Translations under genes and position numbers: made by a program
Part shown: positions 9,568-18,272 of the stretch, piece after piece
Numbering within the stretch: the stretch's first letter is position 1
Layout: the number at the start of each line of letters is the position of its first letter
Assembly: GCA_002356635.1 (NCBI GenBank)
Contig: CP023454.1
Coordinates: forward strand, 3,146,501-3,210,500
Reading direction: 5' to 3'
Origin: Rhodobacteraceae bacterium QY30
GTDB taxonomy: Bacteria; Pseudomonadota; Alphaproteobacteria; Rhodobacterales; Rhodobacteraceae
Length of the DNA: 64,000 nt
Notes under the pieces: generated by a model
Databases searched by the model: none
Told to the model about the DNA's origin: nothing
Seen by the model: only the letters and a program-made list of their open reading frames with translations

Positions 9568-11160
9568 TCAGACCGCCTGCGCCACCTTCGCATCGGCATC
9601 CGCCATCCACTGTTCCAGCGCCGCAACCTGTTCTGCCCCAAGGCGAAGCCCCAGCTTGGACCGGCGCCAGATCACGTCCTCGGCGCTTTGCGCAAATTCA
9701 TGTTTCATCAGCCAGCGCACCTCGGCCTCGGTCAGGGTGCCGCCAAAGTCCTGCCCCAGATCGGCAAGGCTTTGCGCCCGCCCAAGGATCGCGGAAACCT
9801 CGGTGCCATAGGCGCGGACCAGGCGTTCGGCCCAAGGTTCCGTCAGGAAATGGTAGCGCGCCCGCAATTCGGCCGTCAGGCGGGCGACACCGTCCACCGG
9901 AAAATCGCCGCCCGGCAGCGGAACGCCAGCGGTCCAGTGACCGGGCGTGCCGGGGAAGAACGGCAGGATCTTTTCCAGCGCGTGTTCGGCCAGCCTTCGG
10001 TAGGTGGTGATCTTGCCGCCAAACACGCTCAGCAAGGGCGCGGCCCGATCATCCAGCGACAGGACATAATCCCGCGTGGCCGCCGTGGCTGACTTCGCCC
10101 CATCGTTATACAGCGGTCGCACCCCGGAATAGGTCCAGACGACATCATCCCGCGTCACCGGCCTGCGGAAATAGCGCGAGGCGAAGGCGCAGAGGTAATC
10201 GGCTTCTTCCTCGGTGCAGCGGGGGTTGCCCGGATCGCCGTCGTGGTCCTTGTCGGTGGTGCCGATCAGTGTGAAATCGCCCTCATAGGGAATCGCAAAG
10301 ATGATCCGGCCATCTTCACCCTGGAAGAAATAGCATTTGTCATGGTCGTAAAGCCGCCGGGTGACGATATGGCTGCCCCGCACCAGCCGCACGCCAGCCG
10401 GCGAATTCTGCCGCAGCGTGGTTTTCAGCACATCTTCAACCCATGGTCCGCCCGCATTGACGACAACCTTGGCGGCGACCTGTTCGTCGCGCCCGTCGGC
10501 ATGGCGGATGTGGACGACCCAGCCGTCGGCGCGCCGTTCAGCCGAAACCACCTTGGCGCGAGTCAGGATCCGGGCGCCACGCGCCTGCGCATCGCGGGCA
10601 TTGAGCACCACCAGCCGCGAATCCTGCACCCAGCAGTCGGAATATTCGAAGGCTTTTTCGAACTTCGGCTGAAGCACCGCACCCGCCGGATCGCGGCGCA
10701 GATCCACCGTCGTGGTTCCGGGCAGCAATTTCCGCCCGCCCAGGTTGTCGTACAGGAACAGCCCCAGCCGGATCAGCCAGGCAGGGCGGCGGCCGCGCAT
10801 CCAGGGCATGACCAGAGACAAAAGCCGTGAGGTTGGCGTTTCGCCTTCAAACCGCATGTCGCGGTGGTAGGGCAGGACAAAGCGCATCGGCCAGCTGATA
10901 TGGGGCATGGCCCGCAGCAGGGTTTCGCGTTCGATCAGCGCCTCGCGGACCAGACGCACCTCGAAATATTCCAGATAGCGCAGCCCTCCGTGAAACAGCT
11001 TGGTCGAGGCCGATGACGTGGCCGAGGCCAGATCATGCATTTCCGCCAGCACCACCGACAGGCCCCGCCCGGCCGCGTCCCGCGCGATGCCGCAACCGTT
11101 GATCCCCCCGCCAATGACGAAGACATCAACGCCTGCCCCGTTGTGACCACCTGCGGACAT
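9568..11160 (-). CDS. glpD: Aerobic glycerol-3-phosphate dehydrogenase
   Basis: GlpD is a membrane-associated FAD enzyme that oxidises sn-glycerol-3-phosphate to dihydroxyacetone phosphate and reduces ubiquinone. The FAD-binding motif VIGGGINGCGIARDAAGRGL is at residues 15-34, followed by SSASTKLFHGGLRYLEY and, further on, GGKITTYRRLAEHALE, all characteristic. I take the ATG at 11160 (530 residues), preceded by GGAAGGGGGG. An in-frame start at 11187 or 11214 would add 9 or 18 residues. It is the first gene of the glp operon and diverges from glpR across a 250-base control region. Confidence 0.94.
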   Translation of the reverse strand: MSAGGHNGAGVDVFVIGGGINGCGIARDAAGRGLSVVLAEMHDLASATSSASTKLFHGGLRYLEYFEVRLVREALIERETLLRAMPHISWPMRFVLPYHRDMRFEGETPTSRLLSLVMPWMRGRRPAWLIRLGLFLYDNLGGRKLLPGTTTVDLRRDPAGAVLQPKFEKAFEYSDCWVQDSRLVVLNARDAQARGARILTRAKVVSAERRADGWVVHIRHADGRDEQVAAKVVVNAGGPWVEDVLKTTLRQNSPAGVRLVRGSHIVTRRLYDHDKCYFFQGEDGRIIFAIPYEGDFTLIGTTDKDHDGDPGNPRCTEEEADYLCAFASRYFRRPVTRDDVVWTYSGVRPLYNDGAKSATAATRDYVLSLDDRAAPLLSVFGGKITTYRRLAEHALEKILPFFPGTPGHWTAGVPLPGGDFPVDGVARLTAELRARYHFLTEPWAERLVRAYGTEVSAILGRAQSLADLGQDFGGTLTEAEVRWLMKHEFAQSAEDVIWRRSKLGLRLGAEQVAALEQWMADADAKVAQAV

Positions 11161-11184
11161 CGACCCCCCTTCCGGCACCCTCCT

Positions 11185-11214
11185 CATAAGGGGCAAGAGG
11201 TCCGGCTTTGTCAA
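11185..11214 (-). promoter_or_regulatory. Possible glpD promoter
   Basis: On the minus strand TTGACA (11214-11209) matches the -35 consensus. An 18-base spacer leads to CTTATG (11190-11185), a poor -10. The 10-bp-spaced TTTTCG repeats lie immediately upstream. The -35 element is clear, but the -10 is doubtful, so the exact start site is inference. Confidence 0.35.
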
Positions 11215-11222
11215 AGGGTTTG

Positions 11223-11241
11223 TTTTCGTTTATTTTCGTTT
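11223..11241 (+). promoter_or_regulatory. Putative GlpR operator 1 (direct repeat)
   Basis: TTTTCGTTT occurs at 11223-11231 and again at 11233-11241, a direct repeat with 10-bp spacing (one helical turn). It touches the -35 element of the glpR promoter and lies just upstream of the possible glpD promoter, so one bound repressor could block both. DeoR-family repressors commonly bind TTTC-type repeats. Assignment to GlpR is inferred from position. Confidence 0.5.
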
Positions 11242-11269
11242 TGACGCATTACAACCCCTCACATATGAT
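11241..11269 (+). promoter_or_regulatory. sigma70-type promoter of glpR
   Basis: TTGACG (11241-11246), a 17-base spacer, and TATGAT (11264-11269) give a near-consensus housekeeping promoter directed at glpR. Transcription would start near 11276, leaving a leader of about 135 bases. The -35 box touches operator 1, which fits autorepression. Confidence 0.65.
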
Positions 11270-11328
11270 CTTTTTTGGTTCTGCATTAGCGAAATACACG
11301 TTTGCAGCCGCAGAATACCCCGGGTTGC

Positions 11329-11344
11329 TTTCGCATTTGTTCGC
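11329..11344 (+). promoter_or_regulatory. Putative GlpR operator 2
   Basis: TCGC at 11331 and 11341, each preceded by TT, makes a second TTTCGC-type direct repeat with the same 10-bp period as operator 1. It lies in the glpR leader. A single inverted copy (GCGAAA) is at 11289-11294. Two repeat pairs and one inverted half-site in one control region suggest looping or cooperative binding (inference). Confidence 0.4.
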
Positions 11345-11399
11345 TTTTCCTTTCATCCCGACCTTGTTACGTTGCGGAAATCACACAAACGATCCCCCC

Positions 11400-11405
11400 A
11401 GGAGG
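11400..11405 (+). promoter_or_regulatory. Ribosome binding site fixing the glpR TTG start
   Basis: AGGAGG is followed after five bases by TTG at 11411. This strong site decides the start: an in-frame TTG at 11372 has no ribosome site and would add 13 residues not found in GlpR proteins. Confidence 0.75.
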
Positions 11406-11410
11406 ACCCC

Positions 11411-12169
11411 TTGGCCCTAAGCTTCCGCCAGACCGAAATCCTCGATATTGCCCGGGCCGAGGGGCGCGTGGTCGTCGATGATCTGGCCGAACGCTTCAAC
11501 GTCACCGCGCAGACGATCCGGCGCGACCTGACCGAACTGGCGGATGCCGGCAAGCTGGACCGGGTGCACGGCGGGGCGATCATGCCTTCGGGGGTCACCA
11601 ACATCGGCTATGAAGACCGCCGCGCCCTTGCCGCCGATGCCAAGACGCGGATTGCGCGGGCCTGCGCGAAGGCGATCCCGGACAATTCCTCGCTGCTTCT
11701 GAACATCGGCACCACGACCGAAGCCGTGGCGCGGGAATTGCTGGGCCATCGCAACATCACGGTGCTGACCAACAACATCAACGTGGCCAACATCCTGGTC
11801 GCCAACCAAAGCTGCGAAGTGATCGTCACGGGTGGCCTTCTGCGCCGTTCGGACGGAGGCCTGATCGGCGATCTGACGACGCAGGCCATCCAGGCCTTCA
11901 AGGTCGATCACGCGGTGATTGGCACCTCGGCGCTGGATCTGGATGGCGATCTTCTGGACTTCGACGCGCAAGAGGTCCGGGTCAGCCGCGCCATCATCAA
12001 GCAGTCGCGCAAGGTGTTTCTGGTGGCGGATGCGTCAAAGCTCAGCCGGTCTGCCCCGGTGCGGATCGGGTCGCTGTCCGAGATCGACGCGATCTTCACC
12101 GACGCCCCCCTGCCCGAACCGCTGGCGCGTCAATGCGCGGAATGGGACACCGCCGTTCACGTCGTTTGA
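11411..12169 (+). CDS. glpR: Glycerol-3-phosphate regulon repressor (DeoR family)
   Basis: GlpR represses glycerol genes and is released by glycerol-3-phosphate (known for the family). With the TTG start at 11411 the protein is 252 residues, the same as E. coli GlpR. The N-terminal DeoR helix-turn-helix is FRQTEILDIARAEGRVVVDDL followed by FNVTAQTIRRDLTEL (residues 5-40). The C-terminal effector domain contains NIGTTTEAVARELL and VTGGLLRRSDGGLIGD, the DeoR sugar-phosphate-sensing pattern. It diverges from glpD, and its own promoter is overlapped by a probable operator, so it is likely autoregulated. Confidence 0.93.
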   Translation: MALSFRQTEILDIARAEGRVVVDDLAERFNVTAQTIRRDLTELADAGKLDRVHGGAIMPSGVTNIGYEDRRALAADAKTRIARACAKAIPDNSSLLLNIGTTTEAVARELLGHRNITVLTNNINVANILVANQSCEVIVTGGLLRRSDGGLIGDLTTQAIQAFKVDHAVIGTSALDLDGDLLDFDAQEVRVSRAIIKQSRKVFLVADASKLSRSAPVRIGSLSEIDAIFTDAPLPEPLARQCAEWDTAVHVV

Positions 12170-12255
12170 TCCTGGGGCGGGCCCTTTCGCGGGATTCCCT
12201 TCCGTTTTTCGGTCGGTTCCGGATATAACGATCCGATCCAACGGAGTATCCCATC

Positions 12256-13629
12256 ATGACGCAACATGCCGCGCTGATCGGGGGCGTTTCGCCCGACCGG
12301 CTTCAGGCCTTTGCGACCCGCGAAGCCCGCCGCTATGCCAAGGTCCGCCCGCTGACCGAAGCCGCGCTGAAGACCGGCGCCGCGTCCTGGCTGGACGGCG
12401 TGCCGATGCACTGGATGAAGGACTGGTCGATGCCCTTCCCGATGCTGGTCGAAAAAGCCAGCGGCGCGCATCTGACCGATCTGGACGGCTTCGGCATCGA
12501 CGATTTCTGCCTGGGCGATACCGGATCGATGTTCGGCCATTCGCCCAAGCCCGTGGCCAAAGCGATCCGCCACCAAGCCACACGCGGGCTGACCTACATG
12601 CTGCCCACCGTCGATGCGCTGGAGGTCGGGCATCTGCTGACCGAAACCTTCGGCGATTTCCGCTGGCAGATCGCCACAACCGCCACCGATGCGAACCGTT
12701 TCGCGCTGCGGGTGGCGCGGGCGGTGACGGGGAAGCCGAAGGTGCTGGTGTTCAACGGCTGCTATCACGGCACCGTCGATGATACGATGGTGGAACTGGA
12801 AAACGGCGCGACCGCTGCCCGCAAGGGGCTGGTGGGCCAGGTGGCCGATCTGACGCAGACCGCCGTCGTGGCAGAATTCAATGACCTTGCTTCGGTCGAA
12901 CGGCTGCTTCAGCACGGTGATGTGGCCGCGATCCTGACCGAACCGGTGATGACCAATTCCTGCATGGTCCTGCCTGAATCGGGCTTCCACGAGGGTCTGC
13001 GCGAACTGGCCTTCCAGCATGGCGCGCTGCTGATCATTGACGAAACGCACACGATTTCGTCGGGCCTTGGCGGCTACACCCGGGTGCATGGCCTGCTGCC
13101 GGACATGTTCGTGGTGGGCAAATGTGTGGCGGGTGGGGTGCCCACCGCCGTCTGGGGAATGACCGGCGACGTGGCGCGGCGCTTCGGGGATTATAACGCC
13201 AAGCGGCCCGCCGGCCACTCCGGCATGGGCACGACGCTGTCCGCGAACCCGATGCAGTTCGCCTGCCTGCGCGCCAACCTGTCCGAGGTGATGACCGAAA
13301 AGGCCTATGCCCATATGGAAAAGGGTGCCGCGCGTCTGGAACGCGGGCTGTCCAAGGTGATCGCTGCGCATGGCGCCCCTTGGCATGTCGTGCGCGTGGG
13401 CGCCCGGGTGGAATTCATCTGCGCCCCTGGCCCGCTGAAGAACGGGGCCGATGCCGCCCTTGCCCATCAGCCCGAACTGGAATCCGCTATTCACATCGGC
13501 CTTCTGAACCGGGGTTGCCTGATTGCCCCCTTCCACAACATGATGCTGGTCAGCCCGGTGACGAAGAAGGGCCAGATCGACCGACTGGTCGGCGCTTTCG
13601 ACGAAGTCCTGACCCAGCTTTTTGACTGA
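12256..13629 (+). CDS. Class III (glutamate-1-semialdehyde-like) aminotransferase
   Basis: A 457-residue PLP-dependent fold-type I enzyme. Recognisable elements are the cofactor-phosphate region, FNGCYHGTVDDT, the LLIIDETHT aspartate motif that contacts the PLP ring nitrogen, and the Schiff-base lysine in VVGKCVAGGVPTA. The form resembles glutamate-1-semialdehyde aminomutase relatives rather than the usual YgjG putrescine aminotransferases. Beside a glutamine-synthetase-like ligase, an aminobutyraldehyde dehydrogenase and a polyamine ABC transporter, it probably transaminates putrescine or another diamine (inference). The following gene starts seven bases after its stop, so the two form an operon. 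Confidence 0.82.
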   Translation: MTQHAALIGGVSPDRLQAFATREARRYAKVRPLTEAALKTGAASWLDGVPMHWMKDWSMPFPMLVEKASGAHLTDLDGFGIDDFCLGDTGSMFGHSPKPVAKAIRHQATRGLTYMLPTVDALEVGHLLTETFGDFRWQIATTATDANRFALRVARAVTGKPKVLVFNGCYHGTVDDTMVELENGATAARKGLVGQVADLTQTAVVAEFNDLASVERLLQHGDVAAILTEPVMTNSCMVLPESGFHEGLRELAFQHGALLIIDETHTISSGLGGYTRVHGLLPDMFVVGKCVAGGVPTAVWGMTGDVARRFGDYNAKRPAGHSGMGTTLSANPMQFACLRANLSEVMTEKAYAHMEKGAARLERGLSKVIAAHGAPWHVVRVGARVEFICAPGPLKNGADAALAHQPELESAIHIGLLNRGCLIAPFHNMMLVSPVTKKGQIDRLVGAFDEVLTQLFD

Positions 13630-13636
13630 GACGCAA

Positions 13637-15031
13637 ATGACCGACCTGCACAGCCCCTCGGGCTCCACCCTGGCCGAGGCCGAGGAGTTTCTGGCCCGGC
13701 ACCCTGAAATCGAAGCCTTCGACATCGTCCTGCATGACGCGAACGGCATCGGCCGTGGCAAGATCATCCGGCGGCATGAGCTTTTGTCCTTCTACAAGGG
13801 TGGGCGGCATCTGCCGATCTCGATCCTTGGTCTGGACATCTGCGGCGAGGATGTTCACGAAACCGGCCTGATCTGGGATCAGGGCGATGGCGACCTGCGC
13901 GCCTGGCCGATCCCCGGCACGATCAAGCCGCTGCACAACACCCAGCCGCCGCGGGGCGAAGTGTTCATGTCGATGTATACGCTGGACGGCCAGCCGATGA
14001 CATCGGACCCGCGCCACGCGCTGCAACGCCAGGTCGATGCGCTGGCCGCCGAAGGGCTGCATCCTGCGGGCGCGTTCGAACTGGAATTTTTCCTTCTATC
14101 GAACGAACGCGATGCCGATGGTTACGTTCAACCCGCCGCCGACGTGCTGGACGGCCGCCGCAGCCACAAGACCGAGGTGTATTCCGTCGACCACCTGCAC
14201 GGAATGCTGCCGCTGTTTTCCGACATCTACGCGGCGGCGGCGAAGGCCGGGATCAAGGCCGAGACGCTGATTTCGGAATATGCGCCGGGGCAATACGAAC
14301 TGACCCTGCATTACCGCGAAGACGTCATGCAGGCGGCGGATGACCTGATGCGGCTGAAGCGCATCGTGCGGCTTCAGGCGCGGAGCCACGGCGTTACCGC
14401 CTGCTTCATGGCCAAACCAGTGGAAAAATACGCCGGCTCCGGCATGCACTTCCACGTCTCGATGCAGGACGATACGGGCCGGAACGTGTTTGTCGAGCAG
14501 ACCGAGGGCCAGTGGAACGACCGCATCCTGCACGCGCTGGGCGGCCTGCGCGCCACGATGAGCGAATCGATGCTGGTCTTTGCGCCCCATGCCAACAGCT
14601 GGCGGCGGTTCGCGTCGAATTCCTACGCGCCGGTCAGCCCGACCTGGGGCGTCAACAACCGTTCGGTCGCGCTGCGGATTCCGGCGGGCGACATCCGCGC
14701 GCGGCGGATCGAACACCGCCCCGCAGGCGTGGACGCGAACCCCTACCTGGTGGCGGCAACCGTGCTGGCAGGCATCCGGCATGGCTTCCAGCACCAGATT
14801 GACCCCGGCCCCGAAACCAAGGGGGATGGTTATGCCGATGGCCAGGACGCGCCCGCGATTCCGCCCGATTGGGGCGCCGCGATCGAGGTGGCGACGGCTT
14901 CCGCCTTCCTCAAAGACGCGCTGGGCGAGGACATGCACCGCACCTTCTGCGCCATCAAGGCCGCCGAATATGCCCGCGTGATGCGGACCATCCCGGACGT
15001 GGACTACGACCTGTATCTGCACACGGTGTAA
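13637..15031 (+). CDS. Glutamine synthetase family ligase (gamma-glutamylpolyamine synthetase-like)
   Basis: A 464-residue member of the glutamine synthetase superfamily. The N-terminal beta-grasp half includes FDIVLHDANGIGRGKIIRR. The C-terminal catalytic half carries AFELEFFLL (metal glutamates), GSGMHFHVSM and the SPTWGVNNRSVALRIP region. The ATG at 13637 is preferred to a TTG at 13622 that overlaps the aminotransferase. PuuA-type relatives attach glutamate to putrescine at the cost of ATP, and the polyamine neighbours favour that role. Other amines are possible, since PuuA-like enzymes cannot be told apart by eye. A strong terminator follows. Confidence 0.82.
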   Translation: MTDLHSPSGSTLAEAEEFLARHPEIEAFDIVLHDANGIGRGKIIRRHELLSFYKGGRHLPISILGLDICGEDVHETGLIWDQGDGDLRAWPIPGTIKPLHNTQPPRGEVFMSMYTLDGQPMTSDPRHALQRQVDALAAEGLHPAGAFELEFFLLSNERDADGYVQPAADVLDGRRSHKTEVYSVDHLHGMLPLFSDIYAAAAKAGIKAETLISEYAPGQYELTLHYREDVMQAADDLMRLKRIVRLQARSHGVTACFMAKPVEKYAGSGMHFHVSMQDDTGRNVFVEQTEGQWNDRILHALGGLRATMSESMLVFAPHANSWRRFASNSYAPVSPTWGVNNRSVALRIPAGDIRARRIEHRPAGVDANPYLVAATVLAGIRHGFQHQIDPGPETKGDGYADGQDAPAIPPDWGAAIEVATASAFLKDALGEDMHRTFCAIKAAEYARVMRTIPDVDYDLYLHTV

Positions 15032-15038
15032 GGCACAC

Positions 15039-15069
15039 AGGGCCGGGTTTCCCCGGCCCTTTTTATTTC
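15039..15069 (+). terminator. Intrinsic terminator after the ligase gene
   Basis: A perfect 9-bp stem (15039-15047 with 15052-15060), loop TTTC, is followed by TTTTTATTT. It begins eight bases after the stop codon and ends the two-gene plus-strand operon. The convergent dehydrogenase gene ends ten bases further on. Confidence 0.88.
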
Positions 15070-15078
15070 GCAGGCGGG

Positions 15079-16515
15079 TCAGCCGTGCTTGACCATCACA
15101 TGCCGGACGACGGTGTAGTCCTCCAGCGCGTAGGCCGACAGATCCTTGCCGTAGCCCGACTGCTTCAGCCCGCCGTGCGGCATTTCATTGACCAGCATGA
15201 AATGCGTGTTGATCCAAGTACAGCCATAGCGAAGCCGCGCCGCCGTGGCCATCGCGCGCCCCACGTCCCGCGTCCAGACGGATGACGCCAGGCCATAATC
15301 GCTGTCATTGGCCCAGGCCACGGCCTGATCGACATCGGAAAACGGCGTGACCGACACCACCGGTCCGAAGACCTCGCGCCGGACGATCTCGTCCTCTTGC
15401 CGGGCGCCGACGATCACGGTGGGACGGTAGTAGAAGCCCCCCTCGCCCATCACTTCGCCGCCCGTCGTGACTTCGACATGACCAAGTTCTCGTGCCCGGT
15501 TGACGAAACTGGCGACGCGGTCGCGCTGGCGCAGGGAAATCAGCGGCCCGATCTCGTTCGTGGTGTCGTCCTCATTGCCCAGCCGGATGCTCGCGACCGC
15601 CGTCGAAAGATCGGCGACCAGCTTGTCGTAGACCTTCTTCCCCGCATAGATCCGGCAGGCGGCCGTGCAGTCCTGGCCGGCGTTGTAGTAGCCGAAGGCG
15701 CGCAGCCCTTCGACCACTTCGGACACATCGGCATCGTCGAAAACCACGACCGGCGCCTTGCCGCCCAGTTCCAGATGCGTCCGCTTCACGGTCTTTGCGG
15801 CGGCGTCCAGCATCTTCTTCCCCGTCGCCACATCGCCCGTCAGTGAAATCATGTCGACGCCGGGATGGTTGATCAGGTGGTTGCCCACCGTTTGCCCGCG
15901 CCCGGGCACGATGTTGACCACGCCCGAGGGCAGTACATCCGCCAGCACCCGCGCCAGCTTCAGCGCCGTCAGCGGTGTCTGTTCGGATGGCTTGAACACC
16001 ACCGTATTGCCGCCTCCGATGGCCGGTGCCAGTTTCCAGGCCATCATCATCAGCGGATAGTTCCAGGGCGCCACGGAAGCGACGACCCCAATCGCATCGC
16101 GCCGGATCATGCTGGTATGGCCCGCCAGATATTCCCCGGCCACCGTGCCGGTCTGGCAACGCACCGCGCCTGCGAAAAAGCGGAAGCAATCGACCACAGC
16201 GGGAATTTCGTCATTGCGGGCGGCATTGATCGGCTTGCCGCAGTTCAGCGCCTCACGCGCCGCGAAGGCATCCGCCTCCGCCTCGATCCGGTCGGCGATC
16301 CGGTGCAGCGCGGCCGACCGTTCGGCGGGCGTGGTGCGCGACCAGACGTCAAATGCCCCGCGCGCCGCGGCGACCGCACGATCCACCTGCGCGGTGGATG
16401 CTTCGGGCAGGTCAAGGATCAGCGCGCCGGTGCGCGGATTCAGCACCTGTTCGCCGGGTTCCTGCCCCGCTTCGAAACTGTCCCCGATCAAAAGCTGCGT
16501 GTCGAACTGGGTCAT
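15079..16515 (-). CDS. patD: Gamma-aminobutyraldehyde dehydrogenase-type aldehyde dehydrogenase
   Basis: A 478-residue NAD(P)-dependent aldehyde dehydrogenase. It shows the substrate-channel [17 protein letters not shown] region, [12 protein letters not shown], the catalytic glutamate segment [16 protein letters not shown] and the catalytic cysteine in GQDCTAACR. The C-terminal segment [18 protein letters not shown] is typical of betaine/aminobutyraldehyde dehydrogenases. It is the fifth gene of a run with the order of E. coli ydcSTUV-patD, where PatD oxidises 4-aminobutanal from putrescine to GABA. Length (474 in E. coli) and synteny support that name; close paralogues for other amino-aldehydes cannot be ruled out. 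Confidence 0.85.
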   Translation of the reverse strand: MTQFDTQLLIGDSFEAGQEPGEQVLNPRTGALILDLPEASTAQVDRAVAAARGAFDVWSRTTPAERSAALHRIADRIEAEADAFAAREALNCGKPINAARNDEIPAVVDCFRFFAGAVRCQTGTVAGEYLAGHTSMIRRDAIGVVASVAPWNYPLMMMAWKLAPAIGGGNTVVFKPSEQTPLTALKLARVLADVLPSGVVNIVPGRGQTVGNHLINHPGVDMISLTGDVATGKKMLDAAAKTVKRTHLELGGKAPVVVFDDADVSEVVEGLRAFGYYNAGQDCTAACRIYAGKKVYDKLVADLSTAVASIRLGNEDDTTNEIGPLISLRQRDRVASFVNRARELGHVEVTTGGEVMGEGGFYYRPTVIVGARQEDEIVRREVFGPVVSVTPFSDVDQAVAWANDSDYGLASSVWTRDVGRAMATAARLRYGCTWINTHFMLVNEMPHGGLKQSGYGKDLSAYALEDYTVVRHVMVKHG

Positions 16516-16531
16516 CTTGTTTTCCTTTCGA

Positions 16532-17341
16532 TTACTTGCCGCCGCCGGCCGTTTCTTCGCCGCCGCGGGTCAGGTAGTAGGCTGCCAGAATCGGCAGGAA
16601 CGTCGCGCCAAAGACCACCATCGCCACCACGTTGGTCACCGGGCGCTGGCGCGGACGCACCAGTTCCTCAAGCATCCAGATCGGCAGGGTGGCCTGCTGC
16701 CCGGCGGTGAAGGTGGTCACGATCACCTCGTCGAAGGACAGCGCGAAGGCCAGCATCCCGCCCGCCAGCAGCGCCGATCCAAGGTTCGGCAGGATCACAT
16801 GGCGGAAGGTCTGGAGGCCGTTGGCCCCCAGGTCGGCCGATGCCTCAAGCAGCGGGCCGGACAGCCGCCGCAGTCGCGCCACGGCATTGTTGTAGACGAT
16901 GACGATGCAGAAGGTCGCGTGGCCCAGGACGATGGTCCAGGTGGAAAACGGCACGTCCATGATCGCAAAGGCCGACCTGAGCGACATGCCCGTGATGATC
17001 CCCGGCAGGGCGATGGGCAGCACCACCAGCAGCGAGATCGCATCCCGTCCGAAGAACCGCGCCCGCGCCATGGCCGCAGCCGCCAGGGTGCCCAGAACGA
17101 CGGCCAGCGCCGTTGCCAGGAACGCGACCTTCAGGCTCAGCCACAAGGGCGGCCAGATGTCGGGGCGGTTCCAGGCGACGGCAAACCATTTCACCGTCAG
17201 GCCGGGCGGCGGGAACTGGTAGCTGCGATCCTCGGTCGTGAAGGCATACAGAAAGATCAAGAGGATCGGCAGGTGCAGGAACAAGAGCCCACCCATGGCC
17301 AGCAGCTTCAAGATCCAGGGGGCGCGGGTTTCAGAGGGCAT
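16532..17341 (-). CDS. ydcV: Polyamine ABC transporter permease (PotC/YdcV type)
   Basis: A 269-residue inner-membrane permease with about six membrane segments, the first at residues 11-34 ([20 protein letters not shown]). The EAA loop reads [22 protein letters not shown], the form seen in spermidine/putrescine permeases. The start overlaps the upstream permease gene by 11 bases, and only 16 bases separate its stop from the dehydrogenase start. It should form the channel with the next permease and take substrate from the periplasmic binding protein. Confidence 0.88.
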   Translation of the reverse strand: MPSETRAPWILKLLAMGGLLFLHLPILLIFLYAFTTEDRSYQFPPPGLTVKWFAVAWNRPDIWPPLWLSLKVAFLATALAVVLGTLAAAAMARARFFGRDAISLLVVLPIALPGIITGMSLRSAFAIMDVPFSTWTIVLGHATFCIVIVYNNAVARLRRLSGPLLEASADLGANGLQTFRHVILPNLGSALLAGGMLAFALSFDEVIVTTFTAGQQATLPIWMLEELVRPRQRPVTNVVAMVVFGATFLPILAAYYLTRGGEETAGGGK

Positions 17342-18272
17342 CGAAGGCCCCCAGCTTGCGGGCGATGCCCAGGTAGACCAGCATGATCACGATCGGGACC
17401 ACGGCGAAGGCGGCCGCCAGCGGGATGTTCCCCGCCGTGCCCTGCAACTGGTAAACCGCCATGCCGATGAAATTCGCAGAATTCCCGATGATCTGCGGGA
17501 TGATGTAATCTCCGAGCGTCAGCGAGAAGGTGAAGATCGACCCGGCGATCACCCCCGGCAGCGCCAGGGGCAGGATCACCGACCACAGCGTGCGCAACCC
17601 GCCCGCGCCCAGATCCGCCGAAGCTTCCAGCATGGATTGCGGCACCCGCTCCAGCGATGCCTGCATCGGCAGGATCATGTAGGGCAGCCAGACATAGACA
17701 AAGACCAGGAAGGTGCCGATGTAGCTGGTCGACAGCGAATTGCCCCCGATCCCCGGCAGCGCCAGAAGCGCGTCCAGCACAGCACCCGCGCCGATGCCGT
17801 TCGCGGCCCAGCTGATGATCCCCTCCTTCGACAGGATCATCTTCCACGCATAGACCTTGACCAGATAGGATGACCACAGCGGCAGCATGATCCCCAGGTA
17901 GAAAGCCGCCTTCCAGCGCCCCTTCGCAAAGCGCGCGGCGTAATAGGCGATGGGGAACGCAAGAATGGCCGAGGCGACCGTCACCGCCGCCGCCATCGTC
18001 ACGGTCCGCAGGATGATGTCGGCATTCGCGGGGCGCAGCAGTTCGGCATAGGTCTTGAGCGTGAATTCCCGCTGCACGACCCCGGAAAACTCGTCGATGG
18101 AATAGAAGCTCTGGACCAGCAGCGCGATCAGCGATCCGACATAAACCACGCCCAGCCACAGAAGGGGCGCGGCGATCAACACTCCTACCAGCAGCCCCGG
18201 CCGCCGCCAGAACAGCGCCGTCAGCCGGTCCCAGAGCCCCCGCGCAGGCAGAGAGGCGTGCAGATCGCTCAT
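17331..18272 (-). CDS. ydcU: Polyamine ABC transporter permease (PotB/YdcU type)
   Basis: A 313-residue permease with about six membrane segments; the first (residues 24-50) follows a cytoplasmic N-terminal region. The ATPase-docking loop [22 protein letters not shown] closely resembles that of its partner permease, as expected for the PotB/PotC pair. It overlaps the ATPase gene by 4 bases and the downstream permease by 11. Substrate is inferred to be putrescine or spermidine from the neighbouring catabolic genes. Confidence 0.88.
   Translation of the reverse strand: MSDLHASLPARGLWDRLTALFWRRPGLLVGVLIAAPLLWLGVVYVGSLIALLVQSFYSIDEFSGVVQREFTLKTYAELLRPANADIILRTVTMAAAVTVASAILAFPIAYYAARFAKGRWKAAFYLGIMLPLWSSYLVKVYAWKMILSKEGIISWAANGIGAGAVLDALLALPGIGGNSLSTSYIGTFLVFVYVWLPYMILPMQASLERVPQSMLEASADLGAGGLRTLWSVILPLALPGVIAGSIFTFSLTLGDYIIPQIIGNSANFIGMAVYQLQGTAGNIPLAAAFAVVPIVIMLVYLGIARKLGAFDAL

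Noticed and set aside
7385-9811. An 808-codon open frame on the plus strand opposite glpT and glpS
   Set aside because: Same reason: it mirrors two ATPase genes, lacks a ribosome site and shows no recognisable protein features.
12157-13767. A 536-codon minus-strand frame opposite the aminotransferase
   Set aside because: The plus-strand frame has the PLP lysine and aspartate motifs; the antisense product has none.
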